Origin: AC-37 sp036386455
Lineage (GTDB): Bacteria > Actinomycetota > Thermoleophilia > Solirubrobacterales > Thermoleophilaceae
Reading direction: 5' to 3'
Length of the DNA: 64,000 nt
Assembly: GCA_036386455.1 (NCBI GenBank)
Contig: DASVVS010000107.1
Span: forward strand, 1 to 64,000
Every line of letters starts with the position of its first letter. Position 1 is the first letter of the stretch. Below the pieces are notes generated by a model. It did no database searches. It saw only the letters and a program-made list of their open reading frames with translations, and was not told the DNA's origin. Positions 24,805 to 35,015 of the stretch are shown one piece after another. The position numbers and the translations under genes are program-made.

Positions 24805-25719
24805 ATGGCGAGCCAGAAGGACATCAAGGGCCGGATCTCCTCGGTCAAGAACATCCGCAAGATCACGCGGGCGATGGAGATGGTGGCCGCGGCGCGCCTG
24901 CGCCGGGCCGAGCAGCGGATCGAGGAGCTGCGGCCCTACGCGGACGCGATCCGCCGGATGACCCGCCAGGCGGTGTCGGCGGCCGAGAGCATCCCGAACA
25001 TGCCGATCCTGCAGGAGCACGACTCGGTGAGCCGGGTCGGCGTGCTGCTGGTGACCGGCGACCGCGGCCTGGCCGGCGCGTTCAACTCGCAGATCGTGCG
25101 CGCGGGCAACCGTCGCGCGAAGGAGATCGACGAGGACGTGGCCTGGTACGCGGTCGGGCGCCGCGGCGTCTCCTCGATCACCTTCCGCGGGCTCGAGCTG
25201 GCCGGCGGGTACACCGGCTTCACGGACCGCCCGTCCTACTCGGACGCCCGCAACGTGGCCGACGAGATGATCCAGCACTACATCGACGGCGAGGTGGACC
25301 GCGTCGAGGTCTTCTACAACGGATACGTCTCCGCGATGACGCAGGAGGTCCGCCACGAGACGCTCCTGCCGCTCCAGCAGGCGGACGTGCTGGGCGACGA
25401 GGACGAGGACGAGGGCGAGGGGGACGGTGGGGGCGACGGCGACGGGCCCGATCACAGCCGCTCGCTCTGGATCTACGAGCCAGACCCGGAGGAGATCCTC
25501 CGGCGGCTCGCACCGGACTACGTGGAGATTTCGATCTACCGCGCGATGCTGGAGTCCACCGCGTCGGAGCACGGCGCGCGGATGACGGCCATGCGCAACG
25601 CGTCGGAGAACGCCGCCGAGCTGATCGACGACCTCACCCTCGAGGCGAACCGGCAGCGGCAGGCCGACATCACCCAGGAAATCATGGAAGTCGTCGCGGG
25701 CGCCGAGGGCCTCCGCTAG
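24805..25719 (+). CDS. atpG: ATP synthase F1 subunit gamma
   Basis: This 304-residue central-stalk subunit has the N-terminal helix KGRISSVKNIRKITRAMEMV, the LLVTGDRGLAGAFNS motif and the C-terminal helix EHGARMTAMRNASENAAELI. Between them, near residues 193-216, lies an acidic, glycine-rich insertion (GDEDEDEGEGDGGGDGDG) not typical of the family. It falls in the globular part of the subunit between strands. The gene follows atpA by 22 bases and precedes atpD with an AAAGGAG ribosome binding site between. Confidence 0.95.
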   Translation: MASQKDIKGRISSVKNIRKITRAMEMVAAARLRRAEQRIEELRPYADAIRRMTRQAVSAAESIPNMPILQEHDSVSRVGVLLVTGDRGLAGAFNSQIVRAGNRRAKEIDEDVAWYAVGRRGVSSITFRGLELAGGYTGFTDRPSYSDARNVADEMIQHYIDGEVDRVEVFYNGYVSAMTQEVRHETLLPLQQADVLGDEDEDEGEGDGGGDGDGPDHSRSLWIYEPDPEEILRRLAPDYVEISIYRAMLESTASEHGARMTAMRNASENAAELIDDLTLEANRQRQADITQEIMEVVAGAEGLR

Positions 25720-25734
25720 CAAAGGAGAACACTG

Positions 25735-27339
25735 GTGGAAGCGACTACGAGCACCGAGCAGCAGTCGAGCGGGTCGAACGGCCAGAACATCGGCCGGGTC
25801 GAGGAGATCCAGGGCGTCGTCATCGAGGTCGCGTTCCCCGACGAGCTGCCCGAGATCTACAACGCCCTCGAGATCGACCTCGAGACCTACGGCGACGACG
25901 ACGAGGTCGCCGGCTCCAGCGAGAGCAAGGGCAAGCTGATCGTCGAGGTGCAGCAGCACCTGGGCGACGACCGCGTGCGCGCGGTCGCCATGGACGCCAC
26001 CGACGGCCTCTCCCGCGGCGCCGAGGTGCGCGACACGGGCGGCCCGATCACGGTGCCTGTCGGCGATCAGACGCTCGGGCGCATCTTCAACCTGCTCGGC
26101 GAGACGATCGACCAGGGCGATCCGGTCGAGTCCGAGACCCGCTGGCCGATCCACCGGTCGGCCCCCGAGGTCGAGGACCTCACGCCGACGCGCGAGATCC
26201 TCGAGACCGGCATCAAGGTCGTGGACCTGCTGGCCCCGTACGCCAAGGGCGGCAAGATCGGCCTGTTCGGCGGCGCCGGCGTGGGCAAGACCGTGCTCAT
26301 CCAGGAGCTGATCCACAACATCGCCCAGGAGCACGGCGGCCTCTCGGCGTTCTGCGGCGTGGGCGAGCGCTCGCGCGAGGGCAACGACCTGTGGCTGGAG
26401 ATGAAGGAGTCGGGCGTCATCGACAAGACGATGCTTGTCTTCGGCCAGATGAACGAGCCCCCGGGTGCGCGCATGCGCGTGGCCCTGACGGGTCTCACGA
26501 TGGCCGAGTACTTCCGCGAGGAGGGCGGCCAGGACGTGCTGCTCTTCATCGACAACATCTTCCGGTTCGTGCAGGCGGGCTCGGAGGTGTCGGCGCTCTT
26601 GGGCCGCATGCCGTCGCAGGTCGGCTACCAGCCCACGCTCGAGACCGAGATGGGCCAGCTCCAGGAGCGGATCACGTCCACGCGTCAGGGCTCGGTCACC
26701 TCGGTGCAGGCGATCTACGTGCCGGCCGACGACCTCACCGACCCGGCGCCGGCGTCGGTGTTCGCCCACCTCAACTCCACCACGACGCTGTCGCGCTCGA
26801 TCGCGGAGAAGGGGATCTACCCGGCGGTGGACCCGCTCGACTCGACGTCCACGATCCTCAAGGCCGACATCCTCGGCCAGGAGCACTACGAGGTCGCGAC
26901 GCAGGTCAAGGAGGTGCTGCAGCGCTACAAGGAGCTGCAGGACATCATCGCGATCCTCGGCATCGACGAGCTCTCGGACGAGGACAAGCAGACGGTGCAG
27001 CGCGCGCGCAAGATCGAGCGCTTCCTGTCGCAGCCGTTCTTCGTGGCGGAGGCGTTCACCGGGTCGCCCGGCATCTACGTCAAGGTCGAGGACACGATCC
27101 GCGGCTTCAAGGAGATCGTCGAGGGCAAGCACGACGACATCCCCGAGCGCGCCTTCTACATGAAGGGCACGATCGAGGACGTGCTCGAGGCGGCGCGCGG
27201 CGAGTCCGGCGATTCGGGCGGCGGCGACTCGGGGTCGGACGACTCCGAGGACGGCGGCGACGAGGGCGGCTCCGAGGACTCCGAGCGCGGCGAGGGCTCC
27301 GAGGAGTCCCAGGACGCCGTGAGCGAGTCGGGGCAGTAG
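25735..27339 (+). CDS. atpD: ATP synthase F1 subunit beta
   Basis: This 534-residue catalytic subunit has Walker A GGAGVGKT (179-186), the catalytic glutamate segment GERSREGND (around 209-217), Walker B DVLLFIDNIFRF and the VPADDLTDPAPA segment. The C-terminal 45-50 residues are an extremely acidic Ser/Gly/Asp/Glu tail (for example SGSDDSEDGGDEGGSEDSER), and the N-terminus has an extra 17-residue Ser/Gln-rich leader before IGRVEEIQGVVIEV. The GTG start is supported by AAAGGAG 7 bases upstream. Confidence 0.96.
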   Translation: MEATTSTEQQSSGSNGQNIGRVEEIQGVVIEVAFPDELPEIYNALEIDLETYGDDDEVAGSSESKGKLIVEVQQHLGDDRVRAVAMDATDGLSRGAEVRDTGGPITVPVGDQTLGRIFNLLGETIDQGDPVESETRWPIHRSAPEVEDLTPTREILETGIKVVDLLAPYAKGGKIGLFGGAGVGKTVLIQELIHNIAQEHGGLSAFCGVGERSREGNDLWLEMKESGVIDKTMLVFGQMNEPPGARMRVALTGLTMAEYFREEGGQDVLLFIDNIFRFVQAGSEVSALLGRMPSQVGYQPTLETEMGQLQERITSTRQGSVTSVQAIYVPADDLTDPAPASVFAHLNSTTTLSRSIAEKGIYPAVDPLDSTSTILKADILGQEHYEVATQVKEVLQRYKELQDIIAILGIDELSDEDKQTVQRARKIERFLSQPFFVAEAFTGSPGIYVKVEDTIRGFKEIVEGKHDDIPERAFYMKGTIEDVLEAARGESGDSGGGDSGSDDSEDGGDEGGSEDSERGEGSEESQDAVSESGQ

Positions 27340-27342
27340 CGC

Positions 27343-27759
27343 GTGGCCACGTCGTTCCCGGTCGAGGTCCTGACGCCCGAGGGCAAGGCCTTCGAGGGAG
27401 AGGTGGAGATGCTGTCGACCCGGACCAACACCGGGTCGATCGGCATCCGGGCCAACCACGCGCCGCTGATGGCGATCCTCGACCCGACCGAGCTGCGGCT
27501 CTACGAGTCGGCCGACGGCGAGCCGTCGCAGCGCTTCGCCCAGGGCGAGGGCTACCTCCAGGTGGTGAACAACACGGCGCTGGTGCTGGTCGACGAGATC
27601 ATGGACCCGGACAACCTCGACCGCTCGGACGTCGAGTCGAAGCTGCGTGACGCGGAGCAGGGGCTCGAGTCGGCGGAGGAGGACACCGAGGAGTACCGGC
27701 GCTGCGAGCGCAACGTGCGCCGCTACAAGGCGTTCCTGGAGGTCGCGGACGGCTCCTGA
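27343..27759 (+). CDS. atpC: ATP synthase F1 subunit epsilon
   Basis: This 138-residue protein has the beta-sandwich N-terminal domain (PVEVLTPEGKAFEGEVEML, GSIGIRANHAPLMAIL). The C-terminal helical hairpin is the inhibitory arm in other bacteria; here it is rich in Glu and Arg (DVESKLRDAEQGLESAEEDT). The GTG start lies 3 bases after the atpD stop. It is the last gene of the operon, and I see no clear terminator after it before the Pro/Gly-rich gene. Confidence 0.95.
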   Translation: MATSFPVEVLTPEGKAFEGEVEMLSTRTNTGSIGIRANHAPLMAILDPTELRLYESADGEPSQRFAQGEGYLQVVNNTALVLVDEIMDPDNLDRSDVESKLRDAEQGLESAEEDTEEYRRCERNVRRYKAFLEVADGS

Positions 27760-27799
27760 CCCGGTTCCGCTCCCGCCGGTCTCCGGACTGCCGGGTGGG

Positions 27800-28726
27800 A
27801 TGTCCGGGGCTCCGGGCGGGGGAATGCCGGGCGGGGGGTTGCCTGGCGGGATGCCGGGCGGCGCGCCGCCCGCGTTCTCGATCGGAGCGCCGGGTGGAGC
27901 CGTGGGGCCGCCGGGTGGGGTGCCGCCGCCGCTGGTCCAGCCGCTGACGCTGCTCGCGCCGCTGCCCGGCGCGATGCAGGCCGGGCCGCTCGCGATCGCG
28001 GGCGGGGGACTGCCCGGGGCGGCCGTCGCGATGTCCGCGCTGCCCGCGATGCCCGGCGGGGTCGCCGAGCCGTTGCCCTTCTCGTCCGCGCCCGGCGGGG
28101 GAGTGCCCGGGGCGGGGATGCAGCTTCCGCTGCCGGACCTTCATGCGGCGGCTCGTGCCGCCCTGGAGGGCGTGGTGGAGCACGCGCCGGAGGCGCCGGC
28201 GCACGCGGCGGCCCCGGTCTCCACGCGGACCCAGGCCTCCATGCCGGCTCCGCCGCCCGAGGCGCCGCCGATCGGCGCGCAGACGCCGCACGTCGCGGCC
28301 ATGCCGGTCGACTGGGCGGCGCTTCCGCCCGCGCCGGCGCCGGGGTCCGGCACGCGCCCGCCCGCTCCGGGGTCCCGCACGGCCCCGCCCGCCCCTGGCG
28401 TCTGGGCCGCCCCCGGGCCGCGCCCCACGTGGGCCCCGGCGCCGCGGCCGCTCCCGCCCGCCCCGCTCGACCGCCAGGCGTGGCCGGGCGCGGAGGTCGT
28501 GCCGGAGGAGCGCGATCTCGGGCAGAGGGTGGGCGACCGGCTCTACCCGTTCGTCGAGCGCATCAAGGACAGCCGGCTCGGGTGGGTCGGCGTGGTGGCC
28601 CTGTTCGGCCTGACGGTGCCGATCATGCTGCTGAGGCAGCGAGGCGACGTCCGGGTGCGGCTGATCCTCGGCGCCTTCATGTTCTTCGTCTGGATCGGGC
28701 TGATCCAGGACCTCGCCAGCGGTTAG
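27800..28726 (+). CDS. Pro/Gly-rich protein with two C-terminal membrane helices
   Basis: This is a roughly 308-residue protein of unknown function. The first 200-plus residues are low-complexity: GMPGG-type repeats at the start, then Ala/Pro-rich sequence such as PAPGSRTAPPAPGVW. A conserved-looking end follows (EERDLGQRVGDRLYPFVERI) with two transmembrane helices, LGWVGVVALFGLTVPIMLL and LILGAFMFFVWIGLIQDLA. The ATG at 27800 is the first in-frame start clear of atpC and has GGGTGGG upstream. The open frame extends back into atpC, so the start is uncertain. The low-complexity region would sit on one side of the membrane as a flexible tether. Confidence 0.65.
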   Translation: MSGAPGGGMPGGGLPGGMPGGAPPAFSIGAPGGAVGPPGGVPPPLVQPLTLLAPLPGAMQAGPLAIAGGGLPGAAVAMSALPAMPGGVAEPLPFSSAPGGGVPGAGMQLPLPDLHAAARAALEGVVEHAPEAPAHAAAPVSTRTQASMPAPPPEAPPIGAQTPHVAAMPVDWAALPPAPAPGSGTRPPAPGSRTAPPAPGVWAAPGPRPTWAPAPRPLPPAPLDRQAWPGAEVVPEERDLGQRVGDRLYPFVERIKDSRLGWVGVVALFGLTVPIMLLRQRGDVRVRLILGAFMFFVWIGLIQDLASG

Positions 28727-28729
28727 GCT
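28724..28729 (+). promoter_or_regulatory. Putative -10 element overlapping the upstream stop codon
   Basis: TAGGCT begins with the TAG stop of the preceding gene and lies 7 bases before the ATG at 28737. It matches the recurrent TANNNT arrangement in this window. Confidence 0.35.
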
Positions 28730-28736
28730 GACCGTG

Positions 28737-29828
28737 ATGAACGCCGTGGACCCCCTGGCCCAGTTCTTCGCCGCCTCGCCCCGCCATTCCGCCGGCCTGG
28801 GCGGGCGCGCCGGCATCCGGGGCCAGGTCGACACGGCGCTCAACGATCTCCAGGTGCCCGCCACGCTCGACAAGGACGGGGACTGGAAGCTGCAGACCGA
28901 CGTCGGCCCGTTCCTGCTGATGGTGGACAAGGCGGACTCCGACCTCGTGGCGATCCAGACGATGCAGTCGATGGGGAAGAAGGCCAAGAGCTCCGCCGAC
29001 GAGATGCACGTGCTGATGGCGCTGAACTACGCGGCCCGGGGGATCGCGCGGTTCGGGGTCGTGCAGGACAACGATCAGAACCTGCTGGTGCTGTGCGCCC
29101 GGCTCGCGCCGGACGAGATCTCGACGGACGCAGTGCAGCGGATGCTGAGCGACTGCTTCCGGCTCTCGCGACGGGTCGACGAGCTGCTCGGCAACGCGCC
29201 GCCCCAGCCCGCGCCCCAGCCCCCGCCTCAGCCCGCGGCTCAGCCCCCGGCTCAGCCGGGCGGCTGGCAGGCCGCTGACGCGGCGCTGGCGCAGGCGGAG
29301 GCCGGCGCCGGGCCGCAGTCTCCGGCGGCCGCCCAGGGGCCGGAGGCGGGCGATGCGGACATGCCGAAGCCGGCCGCCGACGAGGTGATCGCCTCCGCGG
29401 CGGACGTCACGCGCATGGCGTCGCCGATCCCGGAGGCGAAGCCGCCGGATGGGGCGGAGCCCGCCTCGCCGGCGCCTGCCGCCGAGCCCGCCCCGCAACC
29501 GGCGCAGCCGGCACCGGCGGCCCAGCCCGCGCCGGACCCGGTGCCCACGGTGCAGCCGGCCCCCGTCGCGCAGCCCGCGCCCGTGGCGCAGCCCGCACCC
29601 GTGGCTCAGCCCGCGCCGGCGACACCGCTACCTGGACCCGCCCCGATCGCGCCGCAGCCCGCGCCCGTCGCCCCGCAGCCCGCGCCCGTCGCCCAGCCGG
29701 CCCCGGTCGCTCCGCAGCCGCCTCCGCAGGCCGCGCTTCCGCCCGCCAACTGGTACCCGGACCCGCACCGCCAGGCCCGGCTCCGGTACTGGGACGGGCA
29801 GCGCTGGACCCAGCACGTGGCGAACTAG
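28737..29828 (+). CDS. YbjN-like N-terminal domain with proline-rich linker and C-terminal DUF2510
   Basis: This is a 363-residue protein in three parts. Residues about 15-145 form an alpha/beta domain like YbjN/type III secretion chaperone-like sensor proteins (QTDVGPFLLMVDKADSDLVA, NYAARGIARFGVVQD, DCFRLSRRVDELL). Residues about 150-325 are a Pro/Ala/Gln linker with PAPVAQ repeats. The last 25 residues, NWYPDPHRQARLRYWDGQRW, are a DUF2510 module, an actinobacterial motif often attached to membrane or secreted proteins. The ATG at 28737 is preferred over GTG at 28734 because of the TANNNT spacing. The function is unknown. Its TAG overlaps the convergent stop of the M48 gene in a shared CTAG. 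Confidence 0.75.
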   Translation: MNAVDPLAQFFAASPRHSAGLGGRAGIRGQVDTALNDLQVPATLDKDGDWKLQTDVGPFLLMVDKADSDLVAIQTMQSMGKKAKSSADEMHVLMALNYAARGIARFGVVQDNDQNLLVLCARLAPDEISTDAVQRMLSDCFRLSRRVDELLGNAPPQPAPQPPPQPAAQPPAQPGGWQAADAALAQAEAGAGPQSPAAAQGPEAGDADMPKPAADEVIASAADVTRMASPIPEAKPPDGAEPASPAPAAEPAPQPAQPAPAAQPAPDPVPTVQPAPVAQPAPVAQPAPVAQPAPATPLPGPAPIAPQPAPVAPQPAPVAQPAPVAPQPPPQAALPPANWYPDPHRQARLRYWDGQRWTQHVAN

Positions 29829-30757
29829 CCCGGGTCGAGCACCGGTCGCGCCAGCACGAGCCGGCGCTCCATCTCCTCGAGCCGCTCGATCCGCGTGGCC
29901 AGCCGCGGATGCGTGGCCCAGAGCCGGGCCGGGCCGCTTGGCTCGCGGCGGCTCGGCAGCACGTAGAACAGGTCCCCGCCGCCGACCGTCCGGAGGTCGT
30001 TCCGCGGGATCCGGCCGAGCTCGCCGGACAGACGCCGCAGCGCGGATGCCAGCGCCGCCGGCGAGCCCGTGAGGATCGCGGCGCCGCGATCGGCCGCGAG
30101 CTCGCGGTGGCGCGCGAGGATGCGAGCGGCCAGGAGGCCGGGCAGGGCCAGCGCCAGCGCGAACGAGCCATAGATGGTGGCGACGATCAGGAGCCGCAGC
30201 CTCACCTCCTGCGCTGCCTCCGTGACGACCTGCTTCACGCCCTGGACGATCCACGTGGGTGGCCCGCCCAGGAGAGTCATCACGAGCGCGTCGCCGTTGG
30301 CCAGATGCGAGAGCTCGTGGGCGATCACCGCGGTGAGCTCGTCTTCGTCGAGTCGCTCCGCGAGGCCGGCCGTCGCCGTGATGGTGGCGCCTCCGAGCAG
30401 GCGCTCCGTGGTCCAGCACTGCGGCGCGTCGACCGGGTCGATCTCGACCCGCGGCGCGGGCAGGTCCGCGAGGACCGCGAGTCGCTGCACGATCCCCTCG
30501 ACCCGGTCGTGCGCCTCCGCGCCTCGCTCGCGCCGGTCGCGCAGCTCCCTGGCGCGCCGCGTCGACACGGCCCCGGTCACCCCGAAGATCGCAAACGCCG
30601 CGACGGCGTACGCCCAGCCCTCCTCCATCAACAGCGCCACCCGCACGAGACCGCCGACGAGGACGCCGGTGAGGATCAGGCTCACGAGCGCCGCGAGCGC
30701 CATGCGCGCCTGGAGCCCGCGGTCGCGCGGGAAGAGCTCGCGTCCCCCGCGTGCCAT
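29825..30757 (-). CDS. M48 family metalloprotease, HtpX-like
   Basis: This 310-residue membrane zinc protease has two N-terminal hydrophobic helices (ALAALVSLILTGVLVGGLVRV and AYAVAAFAIFGVTGAVS) and the zinc motif HELSH (147-151). A further hydrophobic hairpin follows (LLIVATIYGSFALALALPGLL), then RHRELAADRGAA, which supplies the third ligand. HtpX-like enzymes degrade misfolded membrane proteins. The ATG at 30757 is favoured because TACGCT lies 6 bases upstream and the longer frame adds unconserved residues. Confidence 0.9.
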   Translation of the reverse strand: MARGGRELFPRDRGLQARMALAALVSLILTGVLVGGLVRVALLMEEGWAYAVAAFAIFGVTGAVSTRRARELRDRRERGAEAHDRVEGIVQRLAVLADLPAPRVEIDPVDAPQCWTTERLLGGATITATAGLAERLDEDELTAVIAHELSHLANGDALVMTLLGGPPTWIVQGVKQVVTEAAQEVRLRLLIVATIYGSFALALALPGLLAARILARHRELAADRGAAILTGSPAALASALRRLSGELGRIPRNDLRTVGGGDLFYVLPSRREPSGPARLWATHPRLATRIERLEEMERRLVLARPVLDPG

Positions 30758-30763
30758 GCGCCG

Positions 30764-30769
30764 AGCGTA
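30764..30769 (-). promoter_or_regulatory. Putative -10 element of the M48 protease gene
   Basis: TACGCT on the minus strand is 6 bases before the ATG, with no ribosome binding site between. Confidence 0.4.
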
Positions 30770-30837
30770 AGCGCCGAGGCGCCCGGACGCCATCCCCGCT
30801 TGAAGGGACTCGCCCCCCGAGCGCGAATGCACGCGGG

Positions 30838-32355
30838 ATGAGACGACTCGCGGTCCTCCTCGGCGTGCTCGCCGCCCTCGCGGCGGCCGCACCGGCGCAC
30901 GCCGCCAACGTGGCGCTCTTCAATGACGCGACCTTCGTGGGCAACGGCGACGAGTCGGGCAACGTCGCCGCGAGCCTGGTCAGCCAGGGTCACACCGTCT
31001 TCACGTTCACCGACGAGTCGCCCGACGGGATCCGCACCGCGCTCACCGGCCGCGACGTGCTGCTGATCCCCGATCTCGCCGGCGACACGAACCTCGTCCT
31101 CAGCGGGGCCGCGCGCGAGGTCATCCGGCAGTTCGTCGCCGACGGCGGCGGGTTCGTGATCAACGGGCACGCCACCGGCTCGGAGGCGGCGAACCTGGTC
31201 AACGCGCTCTTCAACTTCGACCTGGTGGAGGGGCCGGCCGGCAGCTCCGCGAAGATCCAGGACCGCGCCAACGGCACCGAGTTCGCGGGCGGACCCGACG
31301 GGCTGTCCGGGAACAACGCCATGTCCGGCGTCGACATCACCTCGCTCCCGGCGGGCGGGCGGAGCGTCTACCAGTCGATGGCGCGCTCCACGGTCGCGAT
31401 CCTCTACCGCGGGCTCGGCTCGATCACCTACCTCGGCTGGGACTGGCACGACTCGAACCCGCCGGAGCCGGGCCTGCAGGACGGCGGCTGGCAGGGCATC
31501 CTGAACAGCGCGGTGGCGCGACCCACGCTCAGCATCGCCGACGTCGGCGTGCTCGAGGGCAACAGCGGCGTGACGCAGGCGCGGTTCGTGGTCTCGCTGG
31601 CCGGCGGCCCGTCATCCGAGGAGGTGCGCGCGACGCTCGAGGGCGCGGGCGGGACCGCGACCGCCGGCCAGGACTACGCGCCGCCCCCCGCGACCGTGAC
31701 GATCCCGCGCGGCGAGACGCAGGCGAACGTGGACGTGGCCGTGATCGGCGACATCGCCGACGAGGCCAACGAGACCTTCGAGCTCCGGGCGACCTCGGTT
31801 TTCGGCGCGACGCTCGCCCGTGGCACCGCCCTCGGCACGATCGGCGACGACGATCCGACTCCCGGCCGCTGCAAGAACCGCCAGGACGCCAACGACACCG
31901 GCGGCACGCTGAGCGGCACCCCGTTCGGCGACCTGCTCGTGGGCGGTCCGGCGAAGGACGTGCTGAACGGCGGCGACGGCGAGGACTGCCTGCGCGGCCG
32001 CGCCGGCAACGACCGGCTGAGCGGCGGGGACGACGACGACTCGCTGAGCGGTGAGGCCGGCAACGACCGGCTGAGCGGCGGCGAGGGCGCCGACACGGCC
32101 TCCGGCGGCGACGGCAACGACACGATCTCCGGCGGCAACGGCAACGACCGGCTCGGCGGCGGCAACGGCAACGACAAGATCAACGGCGGCCAGGGCCTCA
32201 ACACCTACAGCGGCGGGGCCGGCAACGACAACATCGTGGCCGCCAACGGCCGCCGCGAGACGATCGACTGCGGGCGCGGCTCGAAGGACAAGGTGCGGGC
32301 GGACCGCACCGACAACGTCCGCAACTGCGAGTCCGTGCAGCGCCTGAGCCGCTAG
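30838..32355 (+). CDS. Secreted protein with Calx-beta domain and RTX calcium-binding repeats
   Basis: This 505-residue exported protein starts with a signal peptide (MRRLAVLLGVLAALAAAAPA, cleavage near AHAA). Residues about 25-220 form an alpha/beta domain (VALFNDATFVGNGDESGNVA, VLLIPDLAGD, FVADGGGFVINGHA) resembling a flavodoxin- or glutamine-amidotransferase-like fold seen in cell-surface proteins. A Calx-beta domain follows (PTLSIADVGVLEGNSG to GTIGDDDP, about 224-342). Next come RTX nonapeptides of the GGxGNDxLxGG type (about 370-465) and a Cys-containing end. Calcium-stabilised folding outside the cell is expected. No type I secretion genes are adjacent; the Sec signal suggests export by that route. 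Confidence 0.88.
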   Translation: MRRLAVLLGVLAALAAAAPAHAANVALFNDATFVGNGDESGNVAASLVSQGHTVFTFTDESPDGIRTALTGRDVLLIPDLAGDTNLVLSGAAREVIRQFVADGGGFVINGHATGSEAANLVNALFNFDLVEGPAGSSAKIQDRANGTEFAGGPDGLSGNNAMSGVDITSLPAGGRSVYQSMARSTVAILYRGLGSITYLGWDWHDSNPPEPGLQDGGWQGILNSAVARPTLSIADVGVLEGNSGVTQARFVVSLAGGPSSEEVRATLEGAGGTATAGQDYAPPPATVTIPRGETQANVDVAVIGDIADEANETFELRATSVFGATLARGTALGTIGDDDPTPGRCKNRQDANDTGGTLSGTPFGDLLVGGPAKDVLNGGDGEDCLRGRAGNDRLSGGDDDDSLSGEAGNDRLSGGEGADTASGGDGNDTISGGNGNDRLGGGNGNDKINGGQGLNTYSGGAGNDNIVAANGRRETIDCGRGSKDKVRADRTDNVRNCESVQRLSR

Positions 32356-32386
32356 CGCGGCGGCCCGGCGCGCGGCGGCTCCGGGG

Positions 32387-33282
32387 CTAGGTGCGCGGCG
32401 GCGCCGCGTCTCCGAACGGCTCGTCGCGCTCGCGTACGGCCTGCTTGAAGCCCGCCTCGGCGGCACGCTGCTGGAACGCGTAGCCCTCCGGCGTGTGGCG
32501 GGCGACGCCGTCGAAGACCGTCGCCAGCACCTGCGTGGCGTGCAGTCCCTGGGCGTAGAGCGTCTGGTTCACGAGCAGCTTGTGCATCACGAGCTGGTTC
32601 ACCGGCACCAGCGCGATCCGCTCGAGCAGGGACTCGAAGCGGGCGTCGAGCTCTCCGGGCGGCGGCGCCTCGATCGCGAGGCCCCACTCGTGCGCCTCCC
32701 GCCCCGTGAGCAGGTCGCCCGTGAACAGCAGCCGCTTGGCCTTCTCCGGGCCGATCCGGTGCGCCCACACCATCGTCGTGGGCGTTCCCCACACGCGCGC
32801 GGGCGGGTACCCGATGCGGGCGTCGTCGGCGATCACGAGTAGGTCCGAGCAGAGCGCCATGTCGGTCCCGCCGGCCACGCAGAACCCGTGCACCTTGCAG
32901 ACGACCGGCTTGTTCGCGTGGAACAGCGACATGAAGCCGCGGACGTTGCGGCTCATCATCGCGAAGTCGACCATCGGGTCCCAGTTGCCGGAGGGGTCGT
33001 GGTTGCGGCCGAGGACCGCGGGATCGAGGGGGGACCCTGAGGGTGCGTCGGCGAATGAGGTGTCGGACATGTTGCCCTCCGCCGAGGCGACCAGGTCGTA
33101 GCCGCCGCAGAACCCCTTGCCGGCGCCCGACAGGGCGATCACGTGCACGGACGGGTCGAGGTCCGCCCGCTCGACCGCCGCCGCCAGCTCGCGCGGCATC
33201 TCCAGCGTGATCCCGTTGCCGCGCTCGGGGCGGTTCAGGGTGATGCGTGCGATCCGGCCGTCGACGCGATAGTCGAGCGTGT

Positions 33283-33286
<4 letters not shown>
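32387..33286 (-). CDS. Enoyl-CoA hydratase/isomerase family protein
   Basis: This 299-residue crotonase-fold protein starts VNTLDYRVDGRIARITLNRP, with the oxyanion-hole segments ALSGAGKGFCGGYDL and KPVVCKVHGFCVAGGTDMAL. The segment GYPPARVWGTP lies where catalytic glutamates usually occur, so the exact reaction is unclear. The GTG start overlaps the stop of the upstream acyl-CoA dehydrogenase gene (GTGA), so the two probably act in one acyl-CoA oxidation step. An insertion around residues 70-105 (SDTSFADAPSGSPLDPAVLG) recalls larger crotonase members annotated as enoyl-CoA hydratases in actinobacteria. Confidence 0.88.
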
Positions 33287-34947
<1,661 letters not shown>

Positions 34948-34954
34948 GTGCCGA

Positions 34955-34960
34955 ATCCTA
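34955..34960 (-). promoter_or_regulatory. Putative -10 element of the AidB-like gene
   Basis: TAGGAT on the minus strand is 7 bases before the ATG without an intervening ribosome binding site, suggesting a leaderless mRNA. Confidence 0.45.
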
Positions 34961-35015
34961 CGCGCCGAGACGGCCCGCGCCGCAACCGCACCTACCCTCA
35001 CGGGTTCTCTTGAAC

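Noticed and set aside
31900..32260. Tandem DNA repeats as a CRISPR or minisatellite
   Set aside because: They encode RTX nonapeptides with variable codons inside a secreted protein and have no spacer structure.
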